This document shows positions 18,959 through 28,099 of a DNA stretch of 64,000 bases, piece by piece. The notes beneath the pieces were generated by a model. That model saw only the letters and a program-made list of their open reading frames with translations. It was not told where the DNA came from and made no database searches. A program made the translations under genes and the position numbers. Positions within the stretch are counted from its first letter, which is position 1, and each line of letters opens with the position of its first letter. This DNA is from Kluyvera genomosp. 1 (lineage in GTDB: Bacteria; Pseudomonadota; Gammaproteobacteria; Enterobacterales; Enterobacteriaceae), in NCBI RefSeq assembly GCF_001266615.1, contig NZ_LGHZ01000011.1, forward strand, positions 124,001 to 188,000, read 5' to 3'.

Positions 18959-21499
18959 TTATTGGCATACAACGTCGCGCTGGCGGAGGGCATCCCCGAC
19001 GGCAGGTGCTGGCAACTGATAGTGAATAGCGCACTGTTGGCTATTGCTCTTCCCCCACTGCACGCGTAGGGTGCCGCGTTCGTTTTTCACGCGTGCAAAA
19101 CTCTGGCCGCCCTGGGCGATGTAGCCGACGGTGTCATTGTTCTCATCGACCAGTGGCGCGCCGAAAGGCAGCTCTTCTCCGGCGTGGCTGACGGTGAACA
19201 GTACCGAATGACCGATATCCGTCTTATATTTCATCAACACCACTGCCCCGGCGGTCGGCACACTGTTCTGACTGGTCACATCCAGCGCCACATCGTTCGA
19301 TAACCCTTTAGGATCAAGCTCAATCGTGTTCTGGCGATAAGGCGTAAGGTACGGCACCGCGGCCTTACCGCTGCGATCGAGGCTCAGGCTAGTGTTGTTA
19401 GTAATTTTCGCCCCACTGGCGTGATCGGCTTCAATAATCGCCATCGTGTCGCCCATCACCGGCGTCAGGACGACGCCATTTCCATAAGCGACAGCCCCAC
19501 CTGAAAGGGTCATGCCGTATTGTTGATAACCGTTCCCGGCAGAATAGCTGCCGCCGACACTGGTCCACGGGGCGGTCCAGTTGCCGCTAACACCGCCAGT
19601 TGTTTTGGTACCGTTGGTGTCGTAGTGATCCACGTTGCCAAAAGCGCTGTAGTTGTACTGACGGTTATCGCCTGCGGTACCCGCAATTGAGTTTTGAATA
19701 CCGTGATGATCGCGTTCCTGCACGTAGGTAGAGTTGAGGTACATCGACTGAGCGCTATCACCGAGCGGTAGCGAGATACCAATGGCAATTTTGTTATCCC
19801 ACTTATCATTCACCAAATCGCGGGTGCGGCTGGCGTTCACATTGAGATTGAACCTGCGGAACGCGTTGGTGTAACCCAACTGATACTCCGTATCACGCCC
19901 GCTCCGATTCCAGTAATCCTGCGTGCTGGCACTGATGTTCAGACTGCCGAGGGTTTCAGAGATCGTCTGGCTAGCGCTCAGCTGAATACGGTTTTTTCGA
20001 TTAATGCTGTTGGTGTAGCTATCCGTGTAGCCCCACCGACCGCTGCGCAGCAGCATAGCGTCGTCGATATCGTAATAACCCGAGCTGGAATAGCGGTAGC
20101 TGGCAAGTGTGACGTTGGTATCGACGACTGGCAGTATTTTGGCAAAGGCAAAACGCAGGCTCTGGCCTTCTTTTTTTACATCATCGCGAAGCGTGGTACG
20201 CGCGTGGGTGATATCTGATGAAATAGCCCCAATGGGCGTGTTCAGCGCAATCCCCCCCGCCACGGACTGATAGTCTTCTCCTCCCAGTACGCCGGTGTAG
20301 CCGGTTATCAGGTTAGTGAAGCCGTGACGCAGTGTCCCCATCGCTATATACGGTTTTTCACCGATCGTAGCGTTGTGATAACGGCCACCCATCAGGGTGA
20401 AGCGCGTCGTGCCAGGACGTAATAGTTCGGCAATGGAGGCGTAGGTGACGGTAAAGCTGCGTTCGCTGCCATCGGCTTCTTTGATCGTCACTAGCAGATC
20501 GCCGCCGGTACCGGTCGGATAAAGATCGTTAATCACGAATGGCCCGGGTGGCACGGTAGTTTCATAGATACGAACACCGCGCTGGCTCACGCGAACCAGC
20601 GCGTTGGTGTTGGCGATACCATTAACCACGGGTGCATAGCCGCGCTGAGAATCCTCATACATACGGTCGTCGGAGGTCAGCATTACGCCGCGAAACCCCA
20701 CGCTATCGAACACCTGGCCATCTGTCGTGGATTCTCCTAGCACCATTTTGCTGCGAAACGGTACGATGGCCCGTTCCAGGTAGGTGCTGGTATTGTCATA
20801 GTGCCAGCCCTGGCCTTCATTCCAGTTGAAAGTGCCACGATAGCGCAGGCGCCAAACATCCCAGTTAATGCCGCCACGCAGGCCGAGATACTGGGTAGAG
20901 AGGGAATCTGAGTTCGACATTTCGGAGTGCCAGGCGTTGTAGTCGTATTGCAACGTGGCAGCGGGAATGCCGTTATCCCATAACTCCGGGCTCACGTAAC
21001 CACGCGCGTTACGCAGCAAAAAAATCTGCGGTGCCTGCACCTGAAGCTGCTGCGTTGCTACGTCATAGTTTGCCGAAAGCCCCGGCGCGAGGCTTGCAAT
21101 GCGCACGCAACCCGATCCGCTTTTAAGCTGCGCTAATCCTTCAGGGCTAAGATGTGTACTGTCCAGGCCAAGTTGGGCTATCAGTGTGGCATCAAAGCAG
21201 GGTTCAGCTACCCGGTCTTCTGGACGAGCATTCTCAAAATTCACCGCTGAGCGACCTTTCCATCTATCGTTAATATAAAGATCGACGGTATGGCTACCTG
21301 CCGCCACCGGGTTACCCTGAGAATAAGCGCCAACATCAACTGCTGAGCGTAAGAAAGCACTATTAAATTCAACATCATGTTGTTGGTCAGCCCGTGCGCT
21401 CTGAGATAAAGCGAGAGAAAAAATAACCAGTTGAGCAATCTGTGTTAAAGGTGAAGAAGGATAATTATATTTATTACCTAACGTGCAATTCCTGCTCAT
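18959..21499 (-). CDS. fimbrial outer-membrane usher protein
   Basis: An 846-residue PapC/FimD-type usher that forms the outer-membrane pore for subunit secretion and assembly. After a long signal peptide (to about residue 38, SARA) come the N-terminal chaperone-binding domain (VEFNSAFL near its start), the beta-barrel with a plug (GVRIYETTVPPGPFVINDLYP is the conserved usher signature region) and C-terminal domains ending in a Cys pair. In-frame ATGs upstream (21523, 21517) exist, but 21499 has GGAGAG seven nucleotides before it. The start overlaps the chaperone gene by 26 nt, and the stop is 13 bp before the adhesin ATG. Confidence 0.94.
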   Translation of the reverse strand: MSRNCTLGNKYNYPSSPLTQIAQLVIFSLALSQSARADQQHDVEFNSAFLRSAVDVGAYSQGNPVAAGSHTVDLYINDRWKGRSAVNFENARPEDRVAEPCFDATLIAQLGLDSTHLSPEGLAQLKSGSGCVRIASLAPGLSANYDVATQQLQVQAPQIFLLRNARGYVSPELWDNGIPAATLQYDYNAWHSEMSNSDSLSTQYLGLRGGINWDVWRLRYRGTFNWNEGQGWHYDNTSTYLERAIVPFRSKMVLGESTTDGQVFDSVGFRGVMLTSDDRMYEDSQRGYAPVVNGIANTNALVRVSQRGVRIYETTVPPGPFVINDLYPTGTGGDLLVTIKEADGSERSFTVTYASIAELLRPGTTRFTLMGGRYHNATIGEKPYIAMGTLRHGFTNLITGYTGVLGGEDYQSVAGGIALNTPIGAISSDITHARTTLRDDVKKEGQSLRFAFAKILPVVDTNVTLASYRYSSSGYYDIDDAMLLRSGRWGYTDSYTNSINRKNRIQLSASQTISETLGSLNISASTQDYWNRSGRDTEYQLGYTNAFRRFNLNVNASRTRDLVNDKWDNKIAIGISLPLGDSAQSMYLNSTYVQERDHHGIQNSIAGTAGDNRQYNYSAFGNVDHYDTNGTKTTGGVSGNWTAPWTSVGGSYSAGNGYQQYGMTLSGGAVAYGNGVVLTPVMGDTMAIIEADHASGAKITNNTSLSLDRSGKAAVPYLTPYRQNTIELDPKGLSNDVALDVTSQNSVPTAGAVVLMKYKTDIGHSVLFTVSHAGEELPFGAPLVDENNDTVGYIAQGGQSFARVKNERGTLRVQWGKSNSQQCAIHYQLPAPAVGDALRQRDVVCQ

Positions 21500-22214
21500 T
21501 GGTCGTCTCTCCGCCATAATCATTGATTACGCTGTAAAATAACGTTCCGCTGCTCATCCCGGCGGTGTTCTTTATCGTCAGCGGTAGTGTTATTTTCCCT
21601 TTCGGCTCAACCATGCGCTGTGGAAATTTATCGACAGATGCCTGAATATCGCTATTTTTTGATTTGCGAATTTCAACTTTATTTAGCGTAATAAAGTAAG
21701 GCGAGTCATTTATGACCGTCAGACTGTTTCCATCACGTGTAAATTTTAAATCTTTATAAGCCTGTAAGGGTTCGGGTTGCAGATTAGCCGGGCGATAAAA
21801 CAATTTAATGCGCGTACGGAATGCCAACTGAATCAGGTTGCTGCCCGCATCTATTTTCGCCGTAGGCTTCGGAGGTACTTCCAGCATGTTAAACCAGAAA
21901 ACAGATTCTCTTTCTTGCGGTAATCCTGATGCCGTGGAAAGTATACGTACGGCCTGGCCTTTACCCGGATCGATACGGACAATAGGTGGAGTAATTAAAA
22001 ATGGTACTTTCACATCACCGGGACGAGATTTAGGGTTGCCATCATCAATCCAGAGCTGCAAAAGATAAGGATTCTTTCCGTTATTTTTTAACTGAACCGC
22101 GGATTCTTTCTCTTTGGCATTAAATACAATTCGGGTGCCATTAATCACCACTTCGGCAAAAGCGTTAAAGGAAAGCAGGCCTGCCATTAACGCGGGCATT
22201 AAAATTTTAAACAT
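21474..22214 (-). CDS. periplasmic fimbrial chaperone (first chaperone)
   Basis: A 246-residue PapD-like chaperone with signal peptide to about residue 20 (AFA), then the two-domain fold. TRIVFNAKE carries the conserved Arg and AFRTRIKLFYRP the conserved Lys that bind pilin C-termini; FWFNMLEVPPK is the family strand. It lies between the major subunit and the usher, the normal place in gamma-type fimbrial operons, and is the likely partner of the major subunit. Confidence 0.93.
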   Translation of the reverse strand: MFKILMPALMAGLLSFNAFAEVVINGTRIVFNAKEKESAVQLKNNGKNPYLLQLWIDDGNPKSRPGDVKVPFLITPPIVRIDPGKGQAVRILSTASGLPQERESVFWFNMLEVPPKPTAKIDAGSNLIQLAFRTRIKLFYRPANLQPEPLQAYKDLKFTRDGNSLTVINDSPYFITLNKVEIRKSKNSDIQASVDKFPQRMVEPKGKITLPLTIKNTAGMSSGTLFYSVINDYGGETTNEQELHVR

Positions 22215-22233
22215 CGGAATACCTCATCTTAAA

Positions 22234-22263
22234 CCGGAGTAAAGGCCAAAGCCTTTACTCCGG
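22234..22263 (-). terminator. strong intercistronic stem-loop after the major fimbrial subunit
   Basis: A perfect 13-bp stem (CCGGAGTAAAGGC / GCCTTTACTCCGG) with a 4-nt loop, five nucleotides after the subunit stop codon and not followed by a T-tract. It fits a partial terminator or an RNA-stabilising hairpin that keeps subunit mRNA more abundant than the chaperone and usher messages. Function inferred. Confidence 0.75.
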
Positions 22264-22268
22264 AGGGA

Positions 22269-22826
22269 TTACTCGTAGGTCATGGTGTAATCAACCTGGG
22301 TCGTGACAGAACCTGCGGTGGAAGCGCCTGTTGCGTAGTACTGTGCGAAGTAGTTGAGCGTGCCGTTACCGCCACTGATGTCTACCGGTACATCGTTTTG
22401 ACCATTAGCTACGGAAGCGCCCGCAACGATGGCATTACGATCTGCGTTCAGCAGTTCAACCTGAACGTTAGTTGCTGCGTCTGCTGCAGTACTATCAATA
22501 TTGAGACGACCGGTTGTGCTATCGACATAAGCACCAGGCTCAAAATAGGTGCTCGCAGTATTTAATGAAGTGCCAGAACAGCTGCTCAGAGAAATATTAA
22601 ATGGCGTCGCGCCAGCGGTCTGGCCTGCTGCTGTCAGGGTGCTGGAAGAAACGGTTGGCAGTGTTACTGTCGCATCATTGCTGCCACCGTCAACGGAAAT
22701 GGTGCAGGTAGTATCAGTAATTTTTCCGTTAATTGTAATCGTTCCATCCACGGCGAAAGCAGAGGCCGCGAATGCAGATGAAACAACCAGAGCTAAAGCC
22801 GAAATAGCCGTTGTGTATTTACGCAT
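22269..22826 (-). CDS. major fimbrial subunit (type 1 pilin family)
   Basis: A 185-residue pilin: signal peptide to about residue 25 (ASAFA), mature start VDGTITING, a disulfide pair of cysteines (in TTCTIS and LSSCSG), a Thr/Ser/Ala/Gly-rich body without other cysteines, and the typical C-terminal beta strand VDYTMTYE with penultimate tyrosine. It is the first gene of the operon, separated from the chaperone by a strong hairpin. The family is clear, but I cannot assign it to a named fimbria. Confidence 0.93.
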   Translation of the reverse strand: MRKYTTAISALALVVSSAFAASAFAVDGTITINGKITDTTCTISVDGGSNDATVTLPTVSSSTLTAAGQTAGATPFNISLSSCSGTSLNTASTYFEPGAYVDSTTGRLNIDSTAADAATNVQVELLNADRNAIVAGASVANGQNDVPVDISGGNGTLNYFAQYYATGASTAGSVTTQVDYTMTYE

Positions 22827-23753
22827 AATAATTCCCTGTTGGGTTGAATTGAACGAACACGCATGGCGACCTAAATAAAGGATGTGTATACCCGCCTCTT
22901 AATAATAAGAGGTTAATTAATGCCGCCGATTTACTGTGAATATGATATACGTCAGTTTTTCAATCCACAATAATAGGAATTTTCTACAATTATTATTTCG
23001 CGACCGTTAAACATCCGCGATGATTTGTTTTTCTATCCGTGCTTTTTTGTTCCTCATACCTTAACGAATCGTAGCTTTTTATAAGACGATTTTGATTAAA
23101 AAAAGATATAATTTTATAAAAGCCATAAATTGATCTGAATCAATACGCGTCATAAATCATATCATTGGTTAACTTGATCAAAACCATGTTGCAACAAATT
23201 ACACTATAATTTTTATCTTTCTATTTTCATGAGTCGATCAATTTACGTACGAAAAGCAGTGAGAATGCTAATGCGGGAATATTCTTTAAATCACAACCCA
23301 TTTTTTTAAATATCAGTCTGCTTATCAAAAGGTTATGTAAAATAAAACCTATTTTCATTTTTGTTCTGGAAAATTCCTGGTTGGCTATGACACCTTTTAT
23401 TTTTGTAGTTTTGTTAAATTGTATGAGATTTAGTCATATTTGGACTTATCGATCGTTTATCTTGAATTTAAACGAATAATCAACAGAAAAATCCATACAT
23501 AGCGGGACATAGACTGACATAAAAACAGATTCGACTGTTTCCATTTCTGTAAATATCGAAATAAAAAAGTAACAACTTGCCGAAATGGGGAAATGTCCTG
23601 GACGAACAGCTGAAAGGTGTTTCAAATCGCTAGCTTACGCCATTTTAACAATGATTTTGTGCTGTCTGGCTCAAGCGAACTGAGGATTGCGGTAACCGAT
23701 ATCAGCAAAACATTAACGCTTCCCCGTTTCATGCACATTGGACACAGGAGACT
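22827..23753. other. AT-rich non-coding region upstream of the fimbrial operon
   Basis: About 930 bp without a supported gene. The part from about 22,900 to 23,580 is strikingly AT-rich with long A and T runs, typical of H-NS-silenced promoters of horizontally acquired fimbriae. I looked for a pair of short inverted repeats that would mark an invertible fim-type switch and saw none. The last ~170 bp before 23,754 are of more normal base composition. Confidence 0.6.
22895..22912. promoter_or_regulatory. inverted repeat in the fimbrial leader
   Basis: CCTCTTA-ATAA-TAAGAGG, a perfect 7+7 bp inverted repeat about 69 bp upstream of the major subunit ATG. It could be a regulator-binding site or a hairpin in the 5' leader. 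No direct evidence decides. Confidence 0.4.
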
Positions 23754-23849
23754 ATGTCAGATGTGAGAATCTATGGTGTCACCGGCCTTAAGACACACAG
23801 GTTATGCCAAAGTGGGAACGCAGACGAAGGGAATATAGCGATGAAATAA
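23754..23849 (+). CDS. candidate 31-residue small protein of unknown function
   Basis: An open frame of 31 codons starting MSDVRIYGVTGLK and ending GNIAMK. AGGAG lies three nucleotides before the ATG, a very good ribosome binding site. It reads towards yhiN and ends next to yhiN's terminator. The peptide is hydrophilic, has one cysteine, no membrane segment and no motif I recognise. It lies in a stretch of normal base composition next to AT-rich DNA, which suggests it is maintained. It could be a real small protein or a chance frame; coding is not proven. Confidence 0.4.
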   Translation: MSDVRIYGVTGLKTHRLCQSGNADEGNIAMK

Positions 23850-23877
23850 AACCACTCCGGATGAATTTATCCGGAGT
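23843..23877 (-). terminator. yhiN terminator
   Basis: ACTCCGGAT pairs with ATCCGGAGT around a 6-nt loop; on the minus strand GGTTTTATTT follows. It lies about 50 nt beyond the yhiN stop. Confidence 0.8.
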
Positions 23878-23929
23878 CTCAGGAAGGGCGAAGCTCTCTT
23901 GTTTTGCGCTGAACTTATTTTTGGTCAGA

Positions 23930-25126
23930 TCAAGTGTTATCAGCCAGCGCCTGCGCACAGGCCCAGGCGCTTGACCACGCCCACTGGAAGTTATAGCCGC
24001 CCAGCCAGCCGGTCACGTCCATCACCTCACCAATAAAGTACAGGCCCGGCGCTTTCTTCGCTTCCATGGTGCGTGAAGAAAGTTCGTTGGTATCAACACC
24101 ACCAAGGGTCACTTCCGCCGTGCGGTAGCCTTCGGTGCCGTTAGGCTGAACTCGCCAGTTCGTCAGCGTCTCTACCAGCGTTTGCTGCTCACGGACGTTA
24201 AGCTGTTTGAGCGTCACATCCGGGATCTGTCCCAGCTGCTGTAAGCACTCCACCAAACGTTTTGGTAGTTGCATCGCCAAGGTGTTTTTCAGGCTTTGAT
24301 TGGGATGTTCCACGCGCTGCACATCGAGGAAGTCAGCGAGGTCAACGTCGGGCAGCAGATTAATACTGACAAACTCACCCGCTTGCCAATAGCTGGAAAT
24401 TTGCAGCACTGCCGGACCAGAAAGACCACGGTGAGTGAAAAGCAGACTTTCGCGAAATAGCGTGCCGTCCTGCGCGGTGATGGTCGATGGTACAGAGACG
24501 CCAGACAGTACCTGGAATTGTTCCAGCATTGGTTTATGCAGCGTAAATGGCACCAGCCCTGCGCGGGTTGGCAGCACCTTCAGACCAAACTGCTCCGCAA
24601 CTTTATAGCCGAACGGTGATGCGCCAAGACCCGGCATCGACAGGCCACCGCTGGCGATAACCAGCTTATCCGCCGCCACCACGTCGCCATTGAGCTGTAA
24701 GGTATAGCCCGCGTCATCCTGAGTAACGCTAAGAATTTCGCTGCGCAGGCGGGTGGTGACGTTGCCCTTCTCACACTCGGCGACCAGCATCGCGACAATA
24801 TGCTCGGCAGAGTCATCGCAAAACAGCTGGCCCAGCGTCTTTTCATGCCAGGCAATACCATGCTTGCCGACCATGTCGATAAAGTCCCACTGGGTATAAC
24901 GCGCGAGGGCTGATTTGCAAAAATGCGGGTTTTGGCTGAGATAGGCCGCGGGTTCGACATAAAGGTTAGTGAAATTGCAGCGTCCGCCTCCGGACATCAG
25001 GATCTTACGTCCCGGTTTTTTACCGTTATCCAGCAGCAGAACGCGACGTCCTGCTTGCCCAGCCATGGCTGCACAAAACATTCCTGCCGCTCCGGCACCC
25101 ACTACAATGGCATCAAACCTTTCCAC
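23930..25126 (-). CDS. yhiN: NAD(P)/FAD-dependent oxidoreductase YhiN (HI0933 family)
   Basis: A 398-residue flavoprotein of the HI0933/BaiN-like family. The FAD-binding Rossmann motif VVGAGAAGMF is at the N-terminus, followed by GKKPGRKILMSGGGRCN, the family signature, and the C-terminal flavin motif GEVMDVTGWLGGYNFQWAW. Its substrate in E. coli is not established. It stands alone, divergent from pitA, in the same order as in E. coli (yhiN-pitA). Confidence 0.94.
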   Translation of the reverse strand: MERFDAIVVGAGAAGMFCAAMAGQAGRRVLLLDNGKKPGRKILMSGGGRCNFTNLYVEPAAYLSQNPHFCKSALARYTQWDFIDMVGKHGIAWHEKTLGQLFCDDSAEHIVAMLVAECEKGNVTTRLRSEILSVTQDDAGYTLQLNGDVVAADKLVIASGGLSMPGLGASPFGYKVAEQFGLKVLPTRAGLVPFTLHKPMLEQFQVLSGVSVPSTITAQDGTLFRESLLFTHRGLSGPAVLQISSYWQAGEFVSINLLPDVDLADFLDVQRVEHPNQSLKNTLAMQLPKRLVECLQQLGQIPDVTLKQLNVREQQTLVETLTNWRVQPNGTEGYRTAEVTLGGVDTNELSSRTMEAKKAPGLYFIGEVMDVTGWLGGYNFQWAWSSAWACAQALADNT

Positions 25127-25356
25127 GCACTATCCTCAACATAGGTATTGTCGGGAAGTGTAAATTTTTCATGGATGTCATACCAGTGAAATATCCACAA
25201 AGCCGACTTATCTGATTGATACAATGGAAATAATTATTTGCACTCGCTGACAAGAGGCGGATAATTATCAAAAAAAATAGAGATTTCACTTTGCCCGCGC
25301 TGCCAAAGTCCCTGATAATGCCGCGCGTTCATGTCCTCAAAATGGCGTAACGTCCT

Positions 25357-26844
25357 ATGTTACATTTGTTCGCTGGCCTGGATTTACATACCGGGCTGTT
25401 GTTAGTTTTGGCACTTGTGTTTGTTCTTTTCTATGAAGCCATTAACGGCTTCCATGATACGGCTAACGCGGTTGCTACCGTTATTTACACCCGCGCCATG
25501 CGCTCGCAGCTTGCGGTTGCTATGGCGGCAATCTTTAACTTCCTCGGCGTTCTGTTGGGCGGTCTGAGTGTAGCCTATGCGATTGTGCATATGTTGCCGA
25601 CGGATCTTCTGCTCAATATGGGCTCCGCGCACGGCCTCGCCATGGTCTTTTCCATGTTGCTGGCTGCTATCATCTGGAACCTCGGCACCTGGTACTTCGG
25701 TCTGCCTGCGTCCAGTTCCCACACGCTGATCGGCGCTATCATCGGTATTGGTTTAACCAATGCGCTGATGACCGGCACTTCAGTGGTTGATGCTCTCAAC
25801 ATCCCGAAAGTGATTAACATTTTCGCGTCGTTGATCATCTCGCCAATCGTGGGTCTGGTCGTCGCTGGTGGTCTGATTTTCCTGCTGCGTCGTTACTGGA
25901 GCGGTACCAAAAAACGCGCCCGTATCCACCTGACTCCTGCTGAACGTGAAAAGAAAGACGGTAAGAAAAAACCGCCATTCTGGACCCGTATTGCTCTGAT
26001 CCTCTCGGCGATTGGCGTGGCATTCTCCCACGGCGCCAACGACGGTCAGAAAGGCATTGGTCTGGTTATGCTGGTACTGATTGGCGTCGCCCCGGCAGGT
26101 TTCGTCGTCAATATGAATGCTTCCGGTTACGAAATTACCCGTACCCGCGATGCCGTCAACAACGTTGAAACCTTCTTCCAGCAGCGCCCTGAGTTGCTGC
26201 AGAAAGTGGCTGACAGCGCTGAGAAATTGACTCCGGAAGCGATGGCAGCAGTGGAATTCCACTGTCACCCGGCGAATACCATCAATGCGCTCGACCGCAC
26301 CAAAGCCATGCTGGCCAACATCGAAAGCTACGATAAGCTCTCCGTTGAACAGCGCGGTCAGCTGCGTCGCATTATGCTTTGTATCTCCGATACCACCGAT
26401 AAAGTGGCGAAGATGCCGGAAGTGAATGCCGATGACCAGCGTCTGCTGAAAAAGCTGAAAACCGACATGCTGAGCACCATCGAGTACGCTCCAGTGTGGA
26501 TTATCATGGCCGTCGCGCTGGCATTAGGCGTGGGTACGATGATCGGCTGGCGTCGCGTGGCAACCACTATCGGTGAGAAAATCGGTAAGAAAGGGATGAC
26601 CTACGCGCAGGGTATGGCGGCGCAGATGACCTCTGCAGTCTCCATCGGCCTGGCGAGCTATACCGGGATGCCAGTTTCAACAACCCACGTACTGTCGTCC
26701 TCCGTGGCGGGTACCATGGTGGTTGACGGCGGTGGTCTGCAAAGAAAAACCGTGACCAACATCCTGATGGCCTGGGTCTTCACCTTACCGGCGTCTATTC
26801 TGCTGTCTGGTGTACTGTACTGGCTGTCTCTGAAGCTTATCTAA
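25357..26844 (+). CDS. pitA: low-affinity inorganic phosphate/metal-phosphate symporter PitA
   Basis: Inner-membrane proton symporter for phosphate, taken up as neutral metal phosphate; it also brings in Zn(II) and Mg(II). The 495 residues (E. coli 499) show the duplicated PiT signatures [11 protein letters not shown] near residue 30 and [10 protein letters not shown] near residue 225, each inside a PD001131-type repeat, and a large cytoplasmic loop between the halves. It is divergent from yhiN and followed by a strong terminator. Confidence 0.96.
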   Translation: MLHLFAGLDLHTGLLLVLALVFVLFYEAINGFHDTANAVATVIYTRAMRSQLAVAMAAIFNFLGVLLGGLSVAYAIVHMLPTDLLLNMGSAHGLAMVFSMLLAAIIWNLGTWYFGLPASSSHTLIGAIIGIGLTNALMTGTSVVDALNIPKVINIFASLIISPIVGLVVAGGLIFLLRRYWSGTKKRARIHLTPAEREKKDGKKKPPFWTRIALILSAIGVAFSHGANDGQKGIGLVMLVLIGVAPAGFVVNMNASGYEITRTRDAVNNVETFFQQRPELLQKVADSAEKLTPEAMAAVEFHCHPANTINALDRTKAMLANIESYDKLSVEQRGQLRRIMLCISDTTDKVAKMPEVNADDQRLLKKLKTDMLSTIEYAPVWIIMAVALALGVGTMIGWRRVATTIGEKIGKKGMTYAQGMAAQMTSAVSIGLASYTGMPVSTTHVLSSSVAGTMVVDGGGLQRKTVTNILMAWVFTLPASILLSGVLYWLSLKLI

Positions 26845-26861
26845 GCATCAGAAACAAAGAG

Positions 26862-26895
26862 AAACGGGTCAGGAAACTGGCCCGTTTTTTTTTGC
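26862..26895 (+). terminator. pitA terminator
   Basis: AAACGGGTCAG pairs with CTGGCCCGTTT (one G-U) around a 4-nt loop, followed by nine or more T. It ends immediately before the stop codon of the convergent uspB. Confidence 0.9.
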
Positions 26896-27231
26896 TTAGT
26901 GCCAAATCATCAGGCCAATCAAGCTAATCAACACCAGTCCACAGAGAGAGCTGGTCAAAATGAACTGCCGACGCACCCGCTCGCAGCGACGGATAAACTC
27001 GTCGTCATGATGATCGCGGTAGCGCTGTCCGTAAATGTACCAAACCAGGCGCACCTGCTTGCCAGGCTGGCCGTGGGAGGTAAAGAAACCACCGCCATCA
27101 ACGTACTGATAGAGCAAGGGATCGCAACCACGTAGTACAACCAATAATGCACGCAGTGATGAAAAGTAACGTGCCATATTCACAACACAAACGATACACA
27201 GGGCCCAAAACAGCGCAATCGTGCTGATCAT
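26896..27231 (-). CDS. uspB: universal stress protein B (UspB)
   Basis: A 111-residue membrane protein with one helix at each end (after MISTIALFW and the C-terminal [13 protein letters not shown]). In E. coli it is induced in stationary phase by sigma-S and is needed for ethanol tolerance; the mechanism is unknown. The frame is open 15 codons further upstream, but the ATG at 27231 has GGAGG five nucleotides before it and matches the family start. It is divergent from uspA, as in E. coli. Confidence 0.95.
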   Translation of the reverse strand: MISTIALFWALCIVCVVNMARYFSSLRALLVVLRGCDPLLYQYVDGGGFFTSHGQPGKQVRLVWYIYGQRYRDHHDDEFIRRCERVRRQFILTSSLCGLVLISLIGLMIWH

Positions 27232-27613
27232 AACGCCTCCCCGGCGACCAGTTCCCAAAGACATCTCCAGGAACATACCGCTTCCCCATATCCAACCAAC
27301 GGCTCAGTAAAAGAGTGCGATACCGATCACGTTTAAATATTCGATCGGCTCATTTAATAGTGTAGGAGATCAGTTAAATTTTTTACCACAAGGTTAATCG
27401 TTATCAATACGAAGAATGGAATAATTTGTTTAACTAATTGGCGAACCGGATGGATTGACGGCGCCTAAAGGCCAAGATAAGGTAGAAATATCTACTACAA
27501 TTAGGTCTTTAATGGCAAACCCCGCGCATGTTGCACGCAGGACGCGGGCAAGGGACAGCGTATGGGCTGTCTGGTCCAACAGTCATCGACAACTTTATGG
27601 AAGGAGTAACACC
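27232..27613. other. uspB-uspA divergent promoter region
   Basis: 382 bp carrying the promoters of both genes. The half near uspA can fold: CCCGCG/CGCGGG (about 27521-27548) and GACAGC/GCTGTC (about 27554-27571) are short stems in the probable uspA leader. I could not fix a convincing -10/-35 pair by eye. Confidence 0.5.
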
Positions 27614-28051
27614 ATGGCTTACAAACACATTCTCATTGCCGTCGACCTTTCACCAGAAAGCAAAGTGCTGGTCGAAAAAGCGGTATCTATGGCTCGCCCT
27701 TACAATGCTAAAGTCTCTCTGATTCACGTTGATGTGAACTATTCAGACCTGTACACCGGTCTTATTGACGTTAACCTGGGCGATATGCAAAAACGCATTT
27801 CTGAAGAAACCCACCACGCGCTGAGCGAGCTGTCTACCGGCGCGGGCTATCCAATCACCGAAACCCTGAGCGGCAGCGGCGATCTGGGTCAGGTATTGGT
27901 TGATGCCATTAAGAAATACGATATGGACCTGGTTGTTTGCGGTCACCACCAGGACTTCTGGAGCAAACTGATGTCGTCTGCACGTCAGCTGATCAACACC
28001 GTCCACGTCGATATGCTGATTGTTCCGCTGCGCGACGACGAAGAAGAATAA
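27614..28051 (+). CDS. uspA: universal stress protein A (UspA)
   Basis: A 145-residue cytoplasmic dimeric stress protein of the Usp fold, induced by starvation and growth arrest. It starts [16 protein letters not shown], the family N-terminus, with AAGGAG upstream of the ATG; an ORF open further upstream is not supported by a ribosome site. Unlike ATP-binding Usp proteins, the UspA class lacks the G-2x-G-9x-G-S/T loop, and I see no such loop here. The terminator downstream is shared with the convergent Rrf2 gene. Confidence 0.96.
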   Translation: MAYKHILIAVDLSPESKVLVEKAVSMARPYNAKVSLIHVDVNYSDLYTGLIDVNLGDMQKRISEETHHALSELSTGAGYPITETLSGSGDLGQVLVDAIKKYDMDLVVCGHHQDFWSKLMSSARQLINTVHVDMLIVPLRDDEEE

Positions 28052-28069
28052 GTCCCGTCGAGCATCGAG

Positions 28070-28099
28070 AAACGCCTGCTTTTGCAGGCGTTTTTATTT
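28070..28099. terminator. bidirectional terminator uspA / Rrf2 gene
   Basis: AAACGCCTGC-TTTT-GCAGGCGTTT, a perfect 10-bp stem followed by T-rich sequence on the plus strand; it overlaps the stop codon of the Rrf2 gene on the other strand. Confidence 0.9.

Noticed and set aside
22827-23753. A fim-type invertible promoter switch
   Set aside because: I found no pair of matching short inverted repeats at a suitable distance and no recombinase gene nearby.
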